Source: CAWAPS01 sp963783945 (GTDB lineage Bacteria; Actinomycetota; Acidimicrobiia; Acidimicrobiales; Palsa-688). Taken from it: a stretch of DNA of 64,000 bases. Where the stretch lies: NCBI GenBank assembly GCA_963783945.1, contig CAWAPS010000032.1, positions 310,001 through 374,000 of the forward strand, read 5' to 3'. The notes beneath the pieces were generated by a model, which had not been told where the DNA came from, did not search any database, and worked only from the letters and a program-made list of their open reading frames with translations. Within the stretch, counting starts at the first letter, position 1. Every line of letters begins with the position of its first letter. Positions 27,219 through 36,268 of the stretch are shown here, piece by piece. A program made the position numbers and the translations under genes.

Positions 27219-29123
27219 TTAAAGGGACACGCCGTTGCTGCGAGCCTGGCGGTACCAGAGGTCGAGGGTGAGCAGCTGCCAGATCTGCTTGGAGCGGTCC
27301 TCCCGCCCGTTGCGGTCCTCGTCCACCAGGTTCTGTACGGCCTCGCGACGCAGGAATCCCGAGTTGACGAGCTCGCCATTGAGCACGACCTCGTCGACCA
27401 CATCGCGGAGATCGTGGGCGATCCAGGCCCGCAGGGGGGCGGAAAACGACGCCTTCGGCCGGTGTACGATCTCCTTTGGCAGCCAGGCCTCGGCCGCTTC
27501 CTTCAGTGCGACCTTTCCCTTGCGCCCTTTGACCTTCTGGTCGCCGGTCAGCGAAAAGGCGGCCCGGAACACCACCGGGTCCACGAACGGGACCCGGACC
27601 TCCGTCGACGCCGCCATACTCGCCCGGTCGACGTAGGTGAGGTTGAGCCCGGGCAGGAAGTGGCGGGAGTCCGCCAGGCACATGCGATTGACGTGATCGT
27701 CGGTGTAGCTGTCGCAGTACAGCTCCACGTGCTCCCCCATGACGTCGTCGACGTCGGGCCCGAGCTCGGGGCTCACCAGGGCGGCCAGCTCCGACGGGTC
27801 GTACAGGCTGTAGCTGCGGCGGAAGGCCGCCTCCTCGGGCAGCTGCGAGAACGTCAGGAAGCGTTTGGCCCAGCGGGAGTACCTGACGCCCCGGCCGCGG
27901 ACCGTGAGCGGCAGCCGGCCGACAGCCGCCTCGGTCGCTCTCAGCAGCGGGGACGGCAACTGCTGGTACCGGTTGGCCATGACGCAGGCCAGGTGCTTGC
28001 GGTACCCACCGAACATCTCGTCGGCGCCCATGCCCGATAGGAGCACTTTGACTCCGGCGTCGCGGGCCGCCTCGCACATGAGAAGGGTGTTGATCGCTGC
28101 CGGGTCGCCGATGGGCTCGTCGAGTATGCCCACCATGCGAGGCAGCATGTCGACGATGTTGGGCGCGATCTGGATCTCGTGCAGCTTGATCCCGTAACGA
28201 TCGGCCACCTTGCGGGCATAGACCGCGTCGTCGGGCATGGCCTCCAGCCGGTTGTCCTCAGGCCGGAACGTGATCGTGTAGGCGTCGATATCTGCGAGGG
28301 ACCTCTTGGCCAGAACGGTGATGATGCTCGAGTCCAGGCCGCCCGAGAGAAGGCTCGACACCGGGACGTCAGCGACCATATGGGCGGAGATGGACGCCTC
28401 GATGACCTCCCGCAGATCGACCGGGGGTCCGGCCGCCGCGGCCGCCGCCACCTCGGCGGCGTCCCAGTACGTACCCGTCTGGGAGGTCCCGTCCGGGCGG
28501 AACTCGATCCACGTTCCCGGCTGCAGTTTTTCCACCTCGAGGACCGAGCACATCCGGTCCGGAACCCAGTAGTAAAGCATGGAGGCCACGAGGGCGCCCG
28601 AGTCGAGATGAAGCTCGTTACCGAATGCCGCGATCAGCGCCTTGAGCTCCGATGCGAACACTACGCCGTCCTTGCGCGGCAGGTAGTGCAGCGGCTTGAT
28701 CCCGAGATGATCCCGGGCGAGGAACAGCGAGCCGGTCGTCTGGTCGAAGATCCCGAAGGCGAACATCCCCCGGAACTTCCGCAGGCATCCCGGGCCCCAC
28801 TGGCGCCAGGCTTCCAGGACTACCTCGGTATCACACGACGTCTCGAAAGTGGCGCCGCGTGAGATGAGCTCGGCCCGCAGCTCCCTGAAGTTGTACAGCT
28901 CGCCGTTGTAGCAGAGAGCCAGGCCCCGCTTGACGAACGGCTGGTGGCCGTGGCTCAGATCGATGATGGACAGCCGACGATGGGCCAGATGAACGCTTAC
29001 CTGACCCTGCACAAACGACCACAGGCCGGCGTCGTCCGGGCCCCGATGGGCGAGGCGCTCGCCCATCAGGCGAGCGGCGGACTCACCGTCGACCTGCTGA
29101 TAGGTACCTGCTATTCCGCACAT
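27219..29123 (-). CDS. asparagine synthase-type amidotransferase (glutamine-hydrolysing)
   Basis: This protein has 634 residues and starts MCGIAGTY, so Cys2 is the glutaminase nucleophile; this decides the start at 29123. The glutaminase domain shows LAHRGPDDAG, RRLSIIDLS and CYNGELYNFREL. The synthetase domain has the PP-loop LLSGGLDSSI (near residue 265) and the segment LLSGMGADEMFGGYRKHL. In EPS loci such enzymes are thought to amidate a sugar acid or amino acid rather than make free asparagine, and here it sits between a glycosyltransferase and the bi-domain oxidoreductase. Its start lies 2 bases after the stop of the GT4 gene. Confidence 0.9.
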   Translation of the reverse strand: MCGIAGTYQQVDGESAARLMGERLAHRGPDDAGLWSFVQGQVSVHLAHRRLSIIDLSHGHQPFVKRGLALCYNGELYNFRELRAELISRGATFETSCDTEVVLEAWRQWGPGCLRKFRGMFAFGIFDQTTGSLFLARDHLGIKPLHYLPRKDGVVFASELKALIAAFGNELHLDSGALVASMLYYWVPDRMCSVLEVEKLQPGTWIEFRPDGTSQTGTYWDAAEVAAAAAAGPPVDLREVIEASISAHMVADVPVSSLLSGGLDSSIITVLAKRSLADIDAYTITFRPEDNRLEAMPDDAVYARKVADRYGIKLHEIQIAPNIVDMLPRMVGILDEPIGDPAAINTLLMCEAARDAGVKVLLSGMGADEMFGGYRKHLACVMANRYQQLPSPLLRATEAAVGRLPLTVRGRGVRYSRWAKRFLTFSQLPEEAAFRRSYSLYDPSELAALVSPELGPDVDDVMGEHVELYCDSYTDDHVNRMCLADSRHFLPGLNLTYVDRASMAASTEVRVPFVDPVVFRAAFSLTGDQKVKGRKGKVALKEAAEAWLPKEIVHRPKASFSAPLRAWIAHDLRDVVDEVVLNGELVNSGFLRREAVQNLVDEDRNGREDRSKQIWQLLTLDLWYRQARSNGVSL

Positions 29124-29125
29124 GT

Positions 29126-30400
29126 TCAGCCCCCTACCGTAGCGGGGACCGGCCCGAGCTCGGGCTGAACCAACTGGTCGTACACCCGCACGTAACGAGG
29201 AGCCTGATGGCTCCACGCCAGCTCATCCAGGACTCGCGCCCGGCCGGCGGCGCCCATGGCGGTGCGCCGCGACTCGTCGTCGACCAGCTGCACTATCAGG
29301 CGAGCCAGCTCGTCCACCTCGTTGGGCTTGGCATAGACCGCGGCGTCGGCTGCCGACACCCGGGTCTCGCGCAGGTCGAACGCCACGACGGGCACCCCGA
29401 AAGCCATGTACTCCATGGTCTTGTTCATGGTGGAGACGTCGTTGAGGGGGTTCTTGGGGTCGGGCGAGATGCCCACGTCGGCGGTGGAGAGTATTGCGGC
29501 CACCGTCTCATCGGGCACCCGGCCGGTGAAGTGGACGACATCCTCCAGACCGAGCTCGTGGCGCAGGGCCAGCAGTTCGTCGAAGCAGTCGCCGGCACCG
29601 ATCAGGGTAAAGGCGATGTCGTCGCGATGCATCTTTTTGACGATCACATCGGCGGCGTGCAGCACCAGGTCCACCCCGTCTTGAGGCCCCATCACGCCTA
29701 TGTAGGCAACCAGGTGGTTCCGGCCCCGCCGCAGGCTGGGGTCAGGCTCGACCCGCTTCAGCCGGTTCGGGTCGGGACCAGTCCTCACCACGGTGACGTG
29801 CTCGGGAGCGGCTCCGTCGCGATTCACCGCGATGGATCGGTACGACTCGTTGGTGGAAATGACCCGATCGGCGGACCGCACGGTGGCCCGCTCCAGCAGG
29901 CGCAGGGCCTTGTGGACGGCGCGGGACCCGGTGGGAAAGCGCGACTCGTACAGCTCCGGGCACAGATCGTGATGGTCGAACACGAACCGGGAGCCGTGGA
30001 CCAGCCGGAACAGCAGCCCGATGGGCCAGAAGATATCCGGCGGGTTGCACGTCTGGATGGCGGCGAATCGGCCGCTTCGAGCCGCCTTAATGGTCAGCCG
30101 CAGGGTGGAGGCGAACGAGTAAAGGTACTCGGCCACGAAGGAAGCCTTCGACCCTCCCGGGCTGTACGGCCGGTACTTGTAGATCTGGACCCCGTCGATG
30201 AGCTGGTAACCGGGATCGCCGGGACCCTTGGGGCACACCACCGCCACCTCGTAACCGGCCGCGGTGAGGCTCTGGCACTCGAGCCAGACCCGACGGTCGA
30301 ACGGCACAGGCAGGTTCTGCACGATGATCAGCACGCGGCCCCTGGGAGCCCGGCTATCGGCCTGAGGGGGGTTGCCCTCGGCCTGGACGATCGATGTCAC
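29126..30400 (-). CDS. GT4-family glycosyltransferase (WbuB-like)
   Basis: This protein has 424 residues. The GT-B features are VLIIVQNLPVPFDRRVWLE, the opening common to EPS-locus GT4 enzymes, then VFDHHDLCPELYES and ADRVISTNESYR. The donor domain contains LVAYIGVMGPQDGVDLV, TLIGAGDCFDELLAL and STADVGISPDPKNPLNDVST, ending in KTMEYMAFGVPVVAFD, with the E of MEYM as nucleotide ligand. Its start overlaps the stop of the dehydrogenase gene by four bases, and asnB follows after two bases, so these form one operon. Confidence 0.9.
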   Translation of the reverse strand: MTSIVQAEGNPPQADSRAPRGRVLIIVQNLPVPFDRRVWLECQSLTAAGYEVAVVCPKGPGDPGYQLIDGVQIYKYRPYSPGGSKASFVAEYLYSFASTLRLTIKAARSGRFAAIQTCNPPDIFWPIGLLFRLVHGSRFVFDHHDLCPELYESRFPTGSRAVHKALRLLERATVRSADRVISTNESYRSIAVNRDGAAPEHVTVVRTGPDPNRLKRVEPDPSLRRGRNHLVAYIGVMGPQDGVDLVLHAADVIVKKMHRDDIAFTLIGAGDCFDELLALRHELGLEDVVHFTGRVPDETVAAILSTADVGISPDPKNPLNDVSTMNKTMEYMAFGVPVVAFDLRETRVSAADAAVYAKPNEVDELARLIVQLVDDESRRTAMGAAGRARVLDELAWSHQAPRYVRVYDQLVQPELGPVPATVGG

Positions 30401-31716
30401 CAGCAGATCCCCTCGTACCCGGCCATGGCCTCGACGTCCGACCCCAACCGCCCATCCAGGTCGATGAGGCGCGATGGCCCGGCCGCGAGGAGGGCATCGG
30501 CCAGCTCAGGTGAGGAAAAAGAGGCGACCGCGACGTCAGCGCCGTCAAGGGCCTGAGCCGCGCTCTCCTGCAGAATCCGGCCCAGATGGGGAAGCCTCGA
30601 ATCGACGTACTGCCGGTTCGAGCCGATCAGGGCGGAGGGATTGACGATCGGATCGTAGATCCTGACGTCGTATCCCTTGCCGAGCAGCGTCTCCGCCAGT
30701 TCAACGTACGGGCTGTCGCGAAGGTCGTCGCTCTGGGCCTTGAAGCTGAGGCCGAGCAGCGCCACCGTCCGCCCGGATCCGCTCACGATCCGATCGATGA
30801 CCTCAGAGATGCACAGCTGATTGGTCGCGATGGTCCCGGCGAGCATGGGCAGGTCGATGCTCTCGATACGAGCCATGTGCAGAAGAGACCTCAGGTCCTT
30901 GGGCAGGCACGACCCGCCGAAGGCGAAGCCCGGACGGAGATAGCGAGGCGAAATGTTGAGCTGGCGGTCCTCGCAGAACAGCTCCATGACCTCACGGCTG
31001 TCGACCCCGACCCGACTGAAGACCCGGCCGAGCTCGTTGGCAAATGACACCTTGGCCGCGTGAAACGCGTTGCAGGCGTATTTGAGGGCCTCCGCCGTGC
31101 GGGTGTCGACGACCTTGAGCGGCGCGTCGAGAAAGCCGAACAGCTGGCTCACCATTTCGACCACGTCCTGGTCGGTGGAGCCGATAACGGTGAACGGCGG
31201 CGAGTAGAAGTCGGAGATGCCGGTGCTCTCCCTGAGGAACTCCGGGCACATCGCCATTCCCGTTTCCGGCCCGTTCCCATCGAGCGCGACACGGATGATC
31301 TCGCCCACGTCCTCGACCGTGCCGGGCGGGACGGTGCTGCGCATGACGATGGTGTGGAACCTCGACGCCGGCGGTTCGACCTCGCGCAAGGCCTCGACCA
31401 GATCCTCGACCACGCGGTACACGTAGGTGAGGTTGGTTCGACCCTCCGGAGTCGAGGGCGTGCCCACGCACAGAAGCGACACGTCGGCCCGGACCAGGGC
31501 CTGGATCGGGTTGGTGGTGGCGTGAAGCTGCCCGTTCGCCACGACCTGGCTTATGAGCTCGGTCAGGCCGGGCTCGGCCACGGGGCTGCGCCCCTCGGCG
31601 ATCATCTTCACCTTCGTGTGGTCGACGTCAACTCCCCAGACGTCGTGGCCTTCCGCGGCCAGGCAGGCCGAGGTGACCGCACCTACATAGCCAAGCCCGA
31701 ACACTGCGACTTTCAT
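30397..31716 (-). CDS. nucleotide-sugar 6-dehydrogenase (AlgD/Ugd family)
   Basis: This protein has 439 residues. The N-terminal NAD site is MKVAVFGLGYVGAVTSACLA, with the central dimer helix EALKYACNAFHAAKVSFANE and the catalytic cysteine in FGGSCLPKDLRSL. The segment KVSFANELGRVFSRVGVDSR and LNISPRYLRPGFAFGGS are closer to GDP-mannose 6-dehydrogenases (AlgD) than to standard UDP-glucose dehydrogenases, so the product is more likely GDP-mannuronate, though this is by eye. It is the first gene of a run of at least five on the reverse strand, beginning at a 217-base divergent spacer. It supplies an acidic precursor for the polymer. Confidence 0.9.
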   Translation of the reverse strand: MKVAVFGLGYVGAVTSACLAAEGHDVWGVDVDHTKVKMIAEGRSPVAEPGLTELISQVVANGQLHATTNPIQALVRADVSLLCVGTPSTPEGRTNLTYVYRVVEDLVEALREVEPPASRFHTIVMRSTVPPGTVEDVGEIIRVALDGNGPETGMAMCPEFLRESTGISDFYSPPFTVIGSTDQDVVEMVSQLFGFLDAPLKVVDTRTAEALKYACNAFHAAKVSFANELGRVFSRVGVDSREVMELFCEDRQLNISPRYLRPGFAFGGSCLPKDLRSLLHMARIESIDLPMLAGTIATNQLCISEVIDRIVSGSGRTVALLGLSFKAQSDDLRDSPYVELAETLLGKGYDVRIYDPIVNPSALIGSNRQYVDSRLPHLGRILQESAAQALDGADVAVASFSSPELADALLAAGPSRLIDLDGRLGSDVEAMAGYEGICW

Positions 31717-31933
31717 CTCGCCTCCGTGGATCGTGGAACGCAACACAGGTGATGAGAGCGCAGGCCGGTGGGAGATACGTTTTGCGCTAATTAGTTCGGG
31801 CTCAGCGTGGCCGAAGCGGCCGGGACAACTGTTGCCGCGAGAACACGTATTTTCCCTTCCCCTTACCTCTCCAATTAGGCAGGCCAAGTTGAGGCGAGGG
31901 AGGAGCGCGGGAGTGCGCGTAGAAAGGGAGGTC
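31717..31933. promoter_or_regulatory. divergent promoter region of the two main blocks
   Basis: These 217 bases lie between the dehydrogenase (reverse) and the double hydrolase (forward). A relatively AT-rich core at about 31775-31800 (TTTTGCGCTAATTAG) is a candidate promoter, but which strand it serves is unclear. AGGGAGG at 31925-31931 is the ribosome binding site of the forward gene. Confidence 0.4.
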
Positions 31934-33739
31934 ATGGATCGGGACCCGAGGGCGGTGTGGTTTGGCCCCGAGGACGCGCCGATATTCGGACTCGTCGACG
32001 CCTGGGCCGAGAAGGTACGAGGCGGCGTCGTGCTGTGCTACCCGCTGGGCCGTGAGCACACGAGCTCGTACACCACGTTCGCCCGGTTGGCGCGCCGTCT
32101 GGCCGAGAACGGCTTGCTCACCCTGCGCTTCGACTACCGCTCGACCGGCGACTCGTTCGACCGGCCGGCCGTAGACGAGCCGTCTCCCGGATTGCTGGAG
32201 GATGTCCACCACGCCATCGACTACGTGCGCCGCCTCGGGGTAGGACACGTGAGCCTGGTCGGCATGCGGATGGGCGGGCTGCTCGCCGCCCTCGCGGCCG
32301 CGGCCGAGCCCGTCGGCAACGTCGTCATGTGGGACCCGTGCCCAACGGGACGGGCCTTCGTCCGCCAGCAGCGCGTGCTCGGCCTCGGCGTCCCGACCGC
32401 CGGCGACACGCCCGAGGATGCGGCCGCCTTGTACATCGCCCAGGAGATCCTCCGGGAGCTGCCGACGATCGAGCTCGCCCAGGGGTCGGCCGGCCGGGCC
32501 GACCGGGTCCTGGTGCTGGGCCGCGAGGACCGGCCGGCGGACCGGAAGCTCGCCGATCCCCACCTCCTCCCGAAGGCCGAGCACCAGACCGTGGCCGGGC
32601 AGGAGGAGCTGCTCGAGGCGGCCACTCCCTTCCAGGTAGTACCGGCCGCCGCGGTCGAGTCGATCGTCGGGTGGCTCGACGGCGCCACCCCGTCAGCGAG
32701 CTATCCGGTTCGCCTCCCGGAGGCGGCCGAGGTCGTGGTAGCCGCCTGGGCCGCGGCCTCGCCCGATGGCACAGAGGGGGCGAGCGTCCCGGCGGTCGTG
32801 GAGAAGGCAGTTCGGCTCGGCCCGGCCCATCTCTTCGGGATCAAGAGCGAGCCCAAGGGGGGCGCTTCCGGCCCCACGTTCATTCTGGTCAGCGTGGCCA
32901 ACGAGCACCGCATCGGACCTGGGCGCCTCTGGGTCGAGCTCGGCCGACGCCTGGCCGCTCTCGGCTTTCAAAGCGTGCGGCTCGACCTCGGAGGGGTAGG
33001 CGACAGTCCGGGTGGGCCCGTGGGCTACGAGGAGGTCTACGCGTATTCCGCGGTCGAAGATGTGGTCGCCGCGGCCCGGGCGTTGTCACCCGACGACCCA
33101 TCGAACGTCGTGCTGGCCGGGGTGTGCGCGAGCGGCTACCACGCGCTCGAAGCGGCACAGGTGCTCTCCCCCCGGGGGCTGTTGGGCGTAAACCCGACAG
33201 TACGGTTCCCTCCGCCCGAGACGCTGCGAGGCGGTCCGGCTCACCCCGGCCGCCGTTTCAACGTCCGGGAGAGCACGGCCAGCTCCATCAGCGGCAAGGT
33301 GGTGTCGATCCGTTGGCTGGAAGAGAAGATCCCCGGCCTCCGATGGGCGGGCCGCCGCTTCCCGGATGCCACCTTGAAGGCTCGCCGCATGGGCCGGGGC
33401 GCCATCCACCAGCTTGGCCGCCCGTTCCGGGCTATCGCCTGGCGCCAGGCCAGCCGGCCCGGCGGAACCCGCAGCGGCCCGGCCACCCACCTGGCGGACC
33501 TGGCCCGCACCGGGACGGATGTGCTCCTCGTCTGCGGCCCCGAGGAGATGCGCCCGTTCGCCAATGCGCCCGAGCTGCTCGGGTCCGGCGCGGCCTCGGA
33601 GCGACGCCTACGCCTGGAGTTGATGCCTGATCTCGATCACGCCCTCCGTCGCCCGGTGGACCGGGCCGAGGTGACCAAGGCCACCCTCAGCCATGTGGGG
33701 GAGCGCTTCGAGGCCGGCCTGCCCGCTCGGATCGGCTGA
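31934..33739 (+). CDS. double alpha/beta-hydrolase, EPS-associated, nucleophile sites degenerate
   Basis: This 601-residue protein is made of two hydrolase-like modules. Module 1 (about 1-250) has VVLCYPLGREHTSSY, LLTLRFDYRSTGDS and, at the nucleophile elbow, LVGMRMGGLLAAL, with Met/Arg in place of a serine. Module 2 (about 310-595) has FQSVRLDLGGVGDSPG and LAGVCASGYHALEA, where the elbow is Cys-Ala-Ser-Gly. Both resemble hydrolases 1 and 2 associated with exosortase-A polysaccharide loci, which are normally separate genes. Acyl or ester chemistry on the polymer or a carrier-bound group is possible. ATG 31934 follows AGGGAGG. An ACP gene follows. Confidence 0.7.
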   Translation: MDRDPRAVWFGPEDAPIFGLVDAWAEKVRGGVVLCYPLGREHTSSYTTFARLARRLAENGLLTLRFDYRSTGDSFDRPAVDEPSPGLLEDVHHAIDYVRRLGVGHVSLVGMRMGGLLAALAAAAEPVGNVVMWDPCPTGRAFVRQQRVLGLGVPTAGDTPEDAAALYIAQEILRELPTIELAQGSAGRADRVLVLGREDRPADRKLADPHLLPKAEHQTVAGQEELLEAATPFQVVPAAAVESIVGWLDGATPSASYPVRLPEAAEVVVAAWAAASPDGTEGASVPAVVEKAVRLGPAHLFGIKSEPKGGASGPTFILVSVANEHRIGPGRLWVELGRRLAALGFQSVRLDLGGVGDSPGGPVGYEEVYAYSAVEDVVAAARALSPDDPSNVVLAGVCASGYHALEAAQVLSPRGLLGVNPTVRFPPPETLRGGPAHPGRRFNVRESTASSISGKVVSIRWLEEKIPGLRWAGRRFPDATLKARRMGRGAIHQLGRPFRAIAWRQASRPGGTRSGPATHLADLARTGTDVLLVCGPEEMRPFANAPELLGSGAASERRLRLELMPDLDHALRRPVDRAEVTKATLSHVGERFEAGLPARIG

Positions 33740-33904
33740 GCCGAGCAGCCAGAAGGCCGGCAATGACCCCATACTCGGGCCGAAAACCGGCAGTCGCGTA
33801 TCAGGGGGTGCCCCGGGCTCTCTTTCCCGTGAGCTGTTCGATGTCACCGCGGGGGCAGGCCGCCCCCCGGTGTAACCCCGACATCCGAAAGGGAGAAGGT
33901 TTCT

Positions 33905-34168
33905 GTGAGCGACAACCTGCTATATGAGATCCGCCAGATCGTGGCAGACAACGGAAAGCTGGCGGTGGACGTGAGCACGCTGTCGGATGAAGACGACCTG
34001 TTCGACTCTGGCATGACTTCGCACGCCAACGTCAATGTGATGCTGGCGCTCGAGGATGCCTTCGACATCGAGTTCCCGGAGCGCCTGCTGCGCCGGAGCA
34101 CGTTTCAGACTCTCGCCTCGATCCGCGATACCGTCGACATGCTTCTATCCGAGGAGGCCATCGCCTGA
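33905..34168 (+). CDS. stand-alone acyl carrier protein
   Basis: This protein has 87 residues and starts at GTG 33905 after GGGAGAAGG. It is an acidic four-helix ACP. The pattern DLFDSGMTSHANVNVMLALE places the phosphopantetheine serine at residue 39 (T-S-H), and IEFPERLLRRSTFQTLASI is the helix III region. This T-S-H variety is typical of discrete ACPs in natural-product and EPS loci rather than the fatty acid synthase ACP. Its 3' end overlaps the convergent AcpS gene by 24 bases. It would be loaded by the AMP ligase at 36.8-38.4 kb. Confidence 0.88.
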   Translation: MSDNLLYEIRQIVADNGKLAVDVSTLSDEDDLFDSGMTSHANVNVMLALEDAFDIEFPERLLRRSTFQTLASIRDTVDMLLSEEAIA

Positions 34169-34591
34169 TCCAGGCATTGGGTCCGGAACGGACGACGGGT
34201 CGAACAACCCCACAACCGTTGCTGTCGCAATCCCGGCGCCATGGCTCATGCTGAGCGCCAGTTGCCGGACACCCGAGACCTCGGCCAGCCGCCGGGCCTC
34301 GCCGTGCAGCGCGATCTCGCACCAGCCGCCGGGCTGGCGCCGTACCTCGATCTCCTTCCACCCGGAGAACTCCTCGGTCATGCGCAACGCTTTGACCGTG
34401 GCTTCCTTGGCCGCGAAACGAGCGGCCAGCCGGGCCGCGGCACCAACTCCGGTGCCGCCCGAGGACTCCACCTCATGGTCGGTGTAGAACCTTCTCACGT
34501 AGCTCTCACCAAAGCGGGCGATGCTGTCGGCAACCTCATCGATCGCCTGCACATCCGTGCCGACCCTCACCTGTATGTTCTCACTCACCAC
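34145..34591 (-). CDS. AcpS-type phosphopantetheinyl transferase
   Basis: This protein has 148 residues. VGTDVQAIDEVADSIARFG carries the first conserved aspartate, RRFYTDHEVES the F-T/Y-x-x-E element, and ARFAAKEATVKAL the K-E-A motif, all as in holo-ACP synthase. LALSMSHGAGIATATVV is the C-terminal conserved stretch. Two GTG codons in a row make the exact start uncertain by one residue. It is convergent with and overlaps the ACP gene, so it is probably the dedicated activator of that ACP, although it could also serve the cell's general ACP. Confidence 0.88.
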   Translation of the reverse strand: MVSENIQVRVGTDVQAIDEVADSIARFGESYVRRFYTDHEVESSGGTGVGAAARLAARFAAKEATVKALRMTEEFSGWKEIEVRRQPGGWCEIALHGEARRLAEVSGVRQLALSMSHGAGIATATVVGLFDPSSVPDPMPGSGDGLLG

Positions 34592-34960
34592 CGCTGGAAG
34601 ACCTCTTGATCGCAGTCCGGGGGGCCGGACGATGGCATGTTACGGCCTGACGGGATGGCAGGGCGCGCCCGTCCCGCACCGACCGGTCTATTCCCGGGCG
34701 TGGCCATCCTGCTCTGGTGACGGCCAGGCCGTCGGCTCCCAATCAGCGCAGCGATTCCGCGGATGGCGGGTCCGCAGCGACCGAGGCCGCCGGCAGGTGC
34801 ATGGCAGGAGCTGTCCCGACGCAGGTCCAACCGTCGTCAACCAGGATATGTACCCATCCGAGTGCTTCGCCGACGACCGTCACCAGGCGCGGTGCTCCTC
34901 GTGCCGGTCCGCCGAAGTCCGGCGCCGATATCTGTTCTTGAGCGCTCCGGCGCGTCGCTG
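34592..34960. other. divergent gene-free region
   Basis: These 369 bases separate acpS (reverse) from the cytochrome-like gene (forward). A frame in phase with the downstream gene extends into it, but its Pro/Arg-rich translation has no family resemblance and no membrane or signal character, so I leave it out. I see no RNA gene, repeat or clear promoter. Confidence 0.4.
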
Positions 34961-36268
34961 ATGAATGACGTTCGGCGTCGCTGGCGCAGCCCGATTCGAG
35001 GACCGTGGCTCACTTCGGTTTTCGGCTTGGTGCTACTTGTCGGGATACCCGTGGAGTTCGTGACCGGGCTCCTTTCGTATGCGGCGTACAACCCCAAGCT
35101 CGGCAACGACCCGAACCCCGCTCACGGACTGTTCGGGTTCTACCTTTTCGATTGGTTCACCGAACCAGTCTGGCTGTATCGATTGATCCAGGGCGTGCAT
35201 GTGATCCTTGGGCTGGCCCTGGTCCCTGTCGTTCTCGCCAAGCTGTGGTCGGTCATGCCCCGGCTGTTCGAGTGGCCTCCCTTCAGGACGCTGGCTCGGC
35301 TGCTCGAGCGGATCACCATCTTGATGATGGTGGGCGGAGTGGCGTTCGAGATGCTCACTGGCATTCTGAACATCGGCTACGTCGACCATTACGGGGCGTT
35401 TTACACCGGCCACTTCTACGGCGCCTGGATATTCGCGGCGGCCTTCGCCGTCCATGTCGCCCTCAAGTTCCCGAAGATGGTGCGGGCCCTGCGGTCGCGC
35501 CGTCTTCGTAGCGAACTCCGCACCGGTGTGGCTGATACCCGGTCTGAGCCCTACGCCGATGATCCGCTGGTAGCCATCGACCCGGCCGAACCCACCATGT
35601 CCCGCCGGGGAGCCCTGGCCCTGGTAGGAGGAGCGTCTCTCGCGGTCCTGGCCTTCACCGCCGGCGAGACGGTCGGCGGGCCCTTGCGCCGGATCGCCTG
35701 GTTCGGCAACCGTTACGCCTCTCCTGGCACCGGGGTAAACCAGTTCCCGGTCAACCACACCGCGGAGGCGGCCGGGGTCGATCCCGCCGAGACCGGCGCC
35801 GCCTGGAGATTGGAGCTGCTCGGGGCCCGGACGGTGGCACTCAGCCGGGACCAGTTGCTCGCCATGCCCCAGATCACCGAGACCTTGCCGATCGCCTGCA
35901 CCGAGGGTTGGTCGACGGTGCAGCGCTGGACGGGTGTGCGGTTGTCCGACCTGGCGGCCCTGGCCGGGGTGGAGCGGCCCGTCACCGCCACAGTCGACGC
36001 ACTTGACAACGCGTCCGGGATTCTTTCCGGATCCCAGGTCGGCGCCAGCCAATCTATGCTGGCCCTGAAGGTCAACGGTGCAGACCTCTCCCTCGATCAC
36101 GGATATCCCGCCCGGATCATGATTCCCTCCAGCCCCGGAAGTACCAACCGAAAGTGGATGCGGCGCATCTCGTTCGAGGCGGGCGGAAGCGCGGCGGCCG
36201 GGCTCATCCCCGAGGCTCGAACGGCCGGGTGCGTCACAAGCGGGAATGCGGGGGAGCAAGCGGCGTGA
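34961..36268 (+). CDS. fusion of cytochrome b561-like membrane domain and sulfite-oxidase-like molybdopterin domain
   Basis: This protein has 435 residues. The first 190 have four or five membrane segments with conserved histidines (NPAHGLFGF; LIQGVHVILGLAL; FYTGHFYGAWIFAAAFAVHV), as in b-type cytochromes. After a cytoplasmic linker, MSRRGALALVGGASLAVLAF forms another membrane or Tat-like segment. The last 190 are a sulfite-oxidase/YedY-type molybdopterin fold with IACTEGWSTVQRWTGVRL, whose cysteine would bind molybdenum. Electrons may pass from the haem domain to the exported Mo centre, or the reverse; the substrate is unknown. ATG 34961 is chosen. It is coupled to the next gene by GTGA. Confidence 0.8.
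   Translation: MNDVRRRWRSPIRGPWLTSVFGLVLLVGIPVEFVTGLLSYAAYNPKLGNDPNPAHGLFGFYLFDWFTEPVWLYRLIQGVHVILGLALVPVVLAKLWSVMPRLFEWPPFRTLARLLERITILMMVGGVAFEMLTGILNIGYVDHYGAFYTGHFYGAWIFAAAFAVHVALKFPKMVRALRSRRLRSELRTGVADTRSEPYADDPLVAIDPAEPTMSRRGALALVGGASLAVLAFTAGETVGGPLRRIAWFGNRYASPGTGVNQFPVNHTAEAAGVDPAETGAAWRLELLGARTVALSRDQLLAMPQITETLPIACTEGWSTVQRWTGVRLSDLAALAGVERPVTATVDALDNASGILSGSQVGASQSMLALKVNGADLSLDHGYPARIMIPSSPGSTNRKWMRRISFEAGGSAAAGLIPEARTAGCVTSGNAGEQAA

Noticed and set aside
26079..28040. 653-codon forward frame across the bi-domain oxidoreductase and asnB genes
   Set aside because: It crosses the ends of two well-supported reverse genes and has no recognisable domain.
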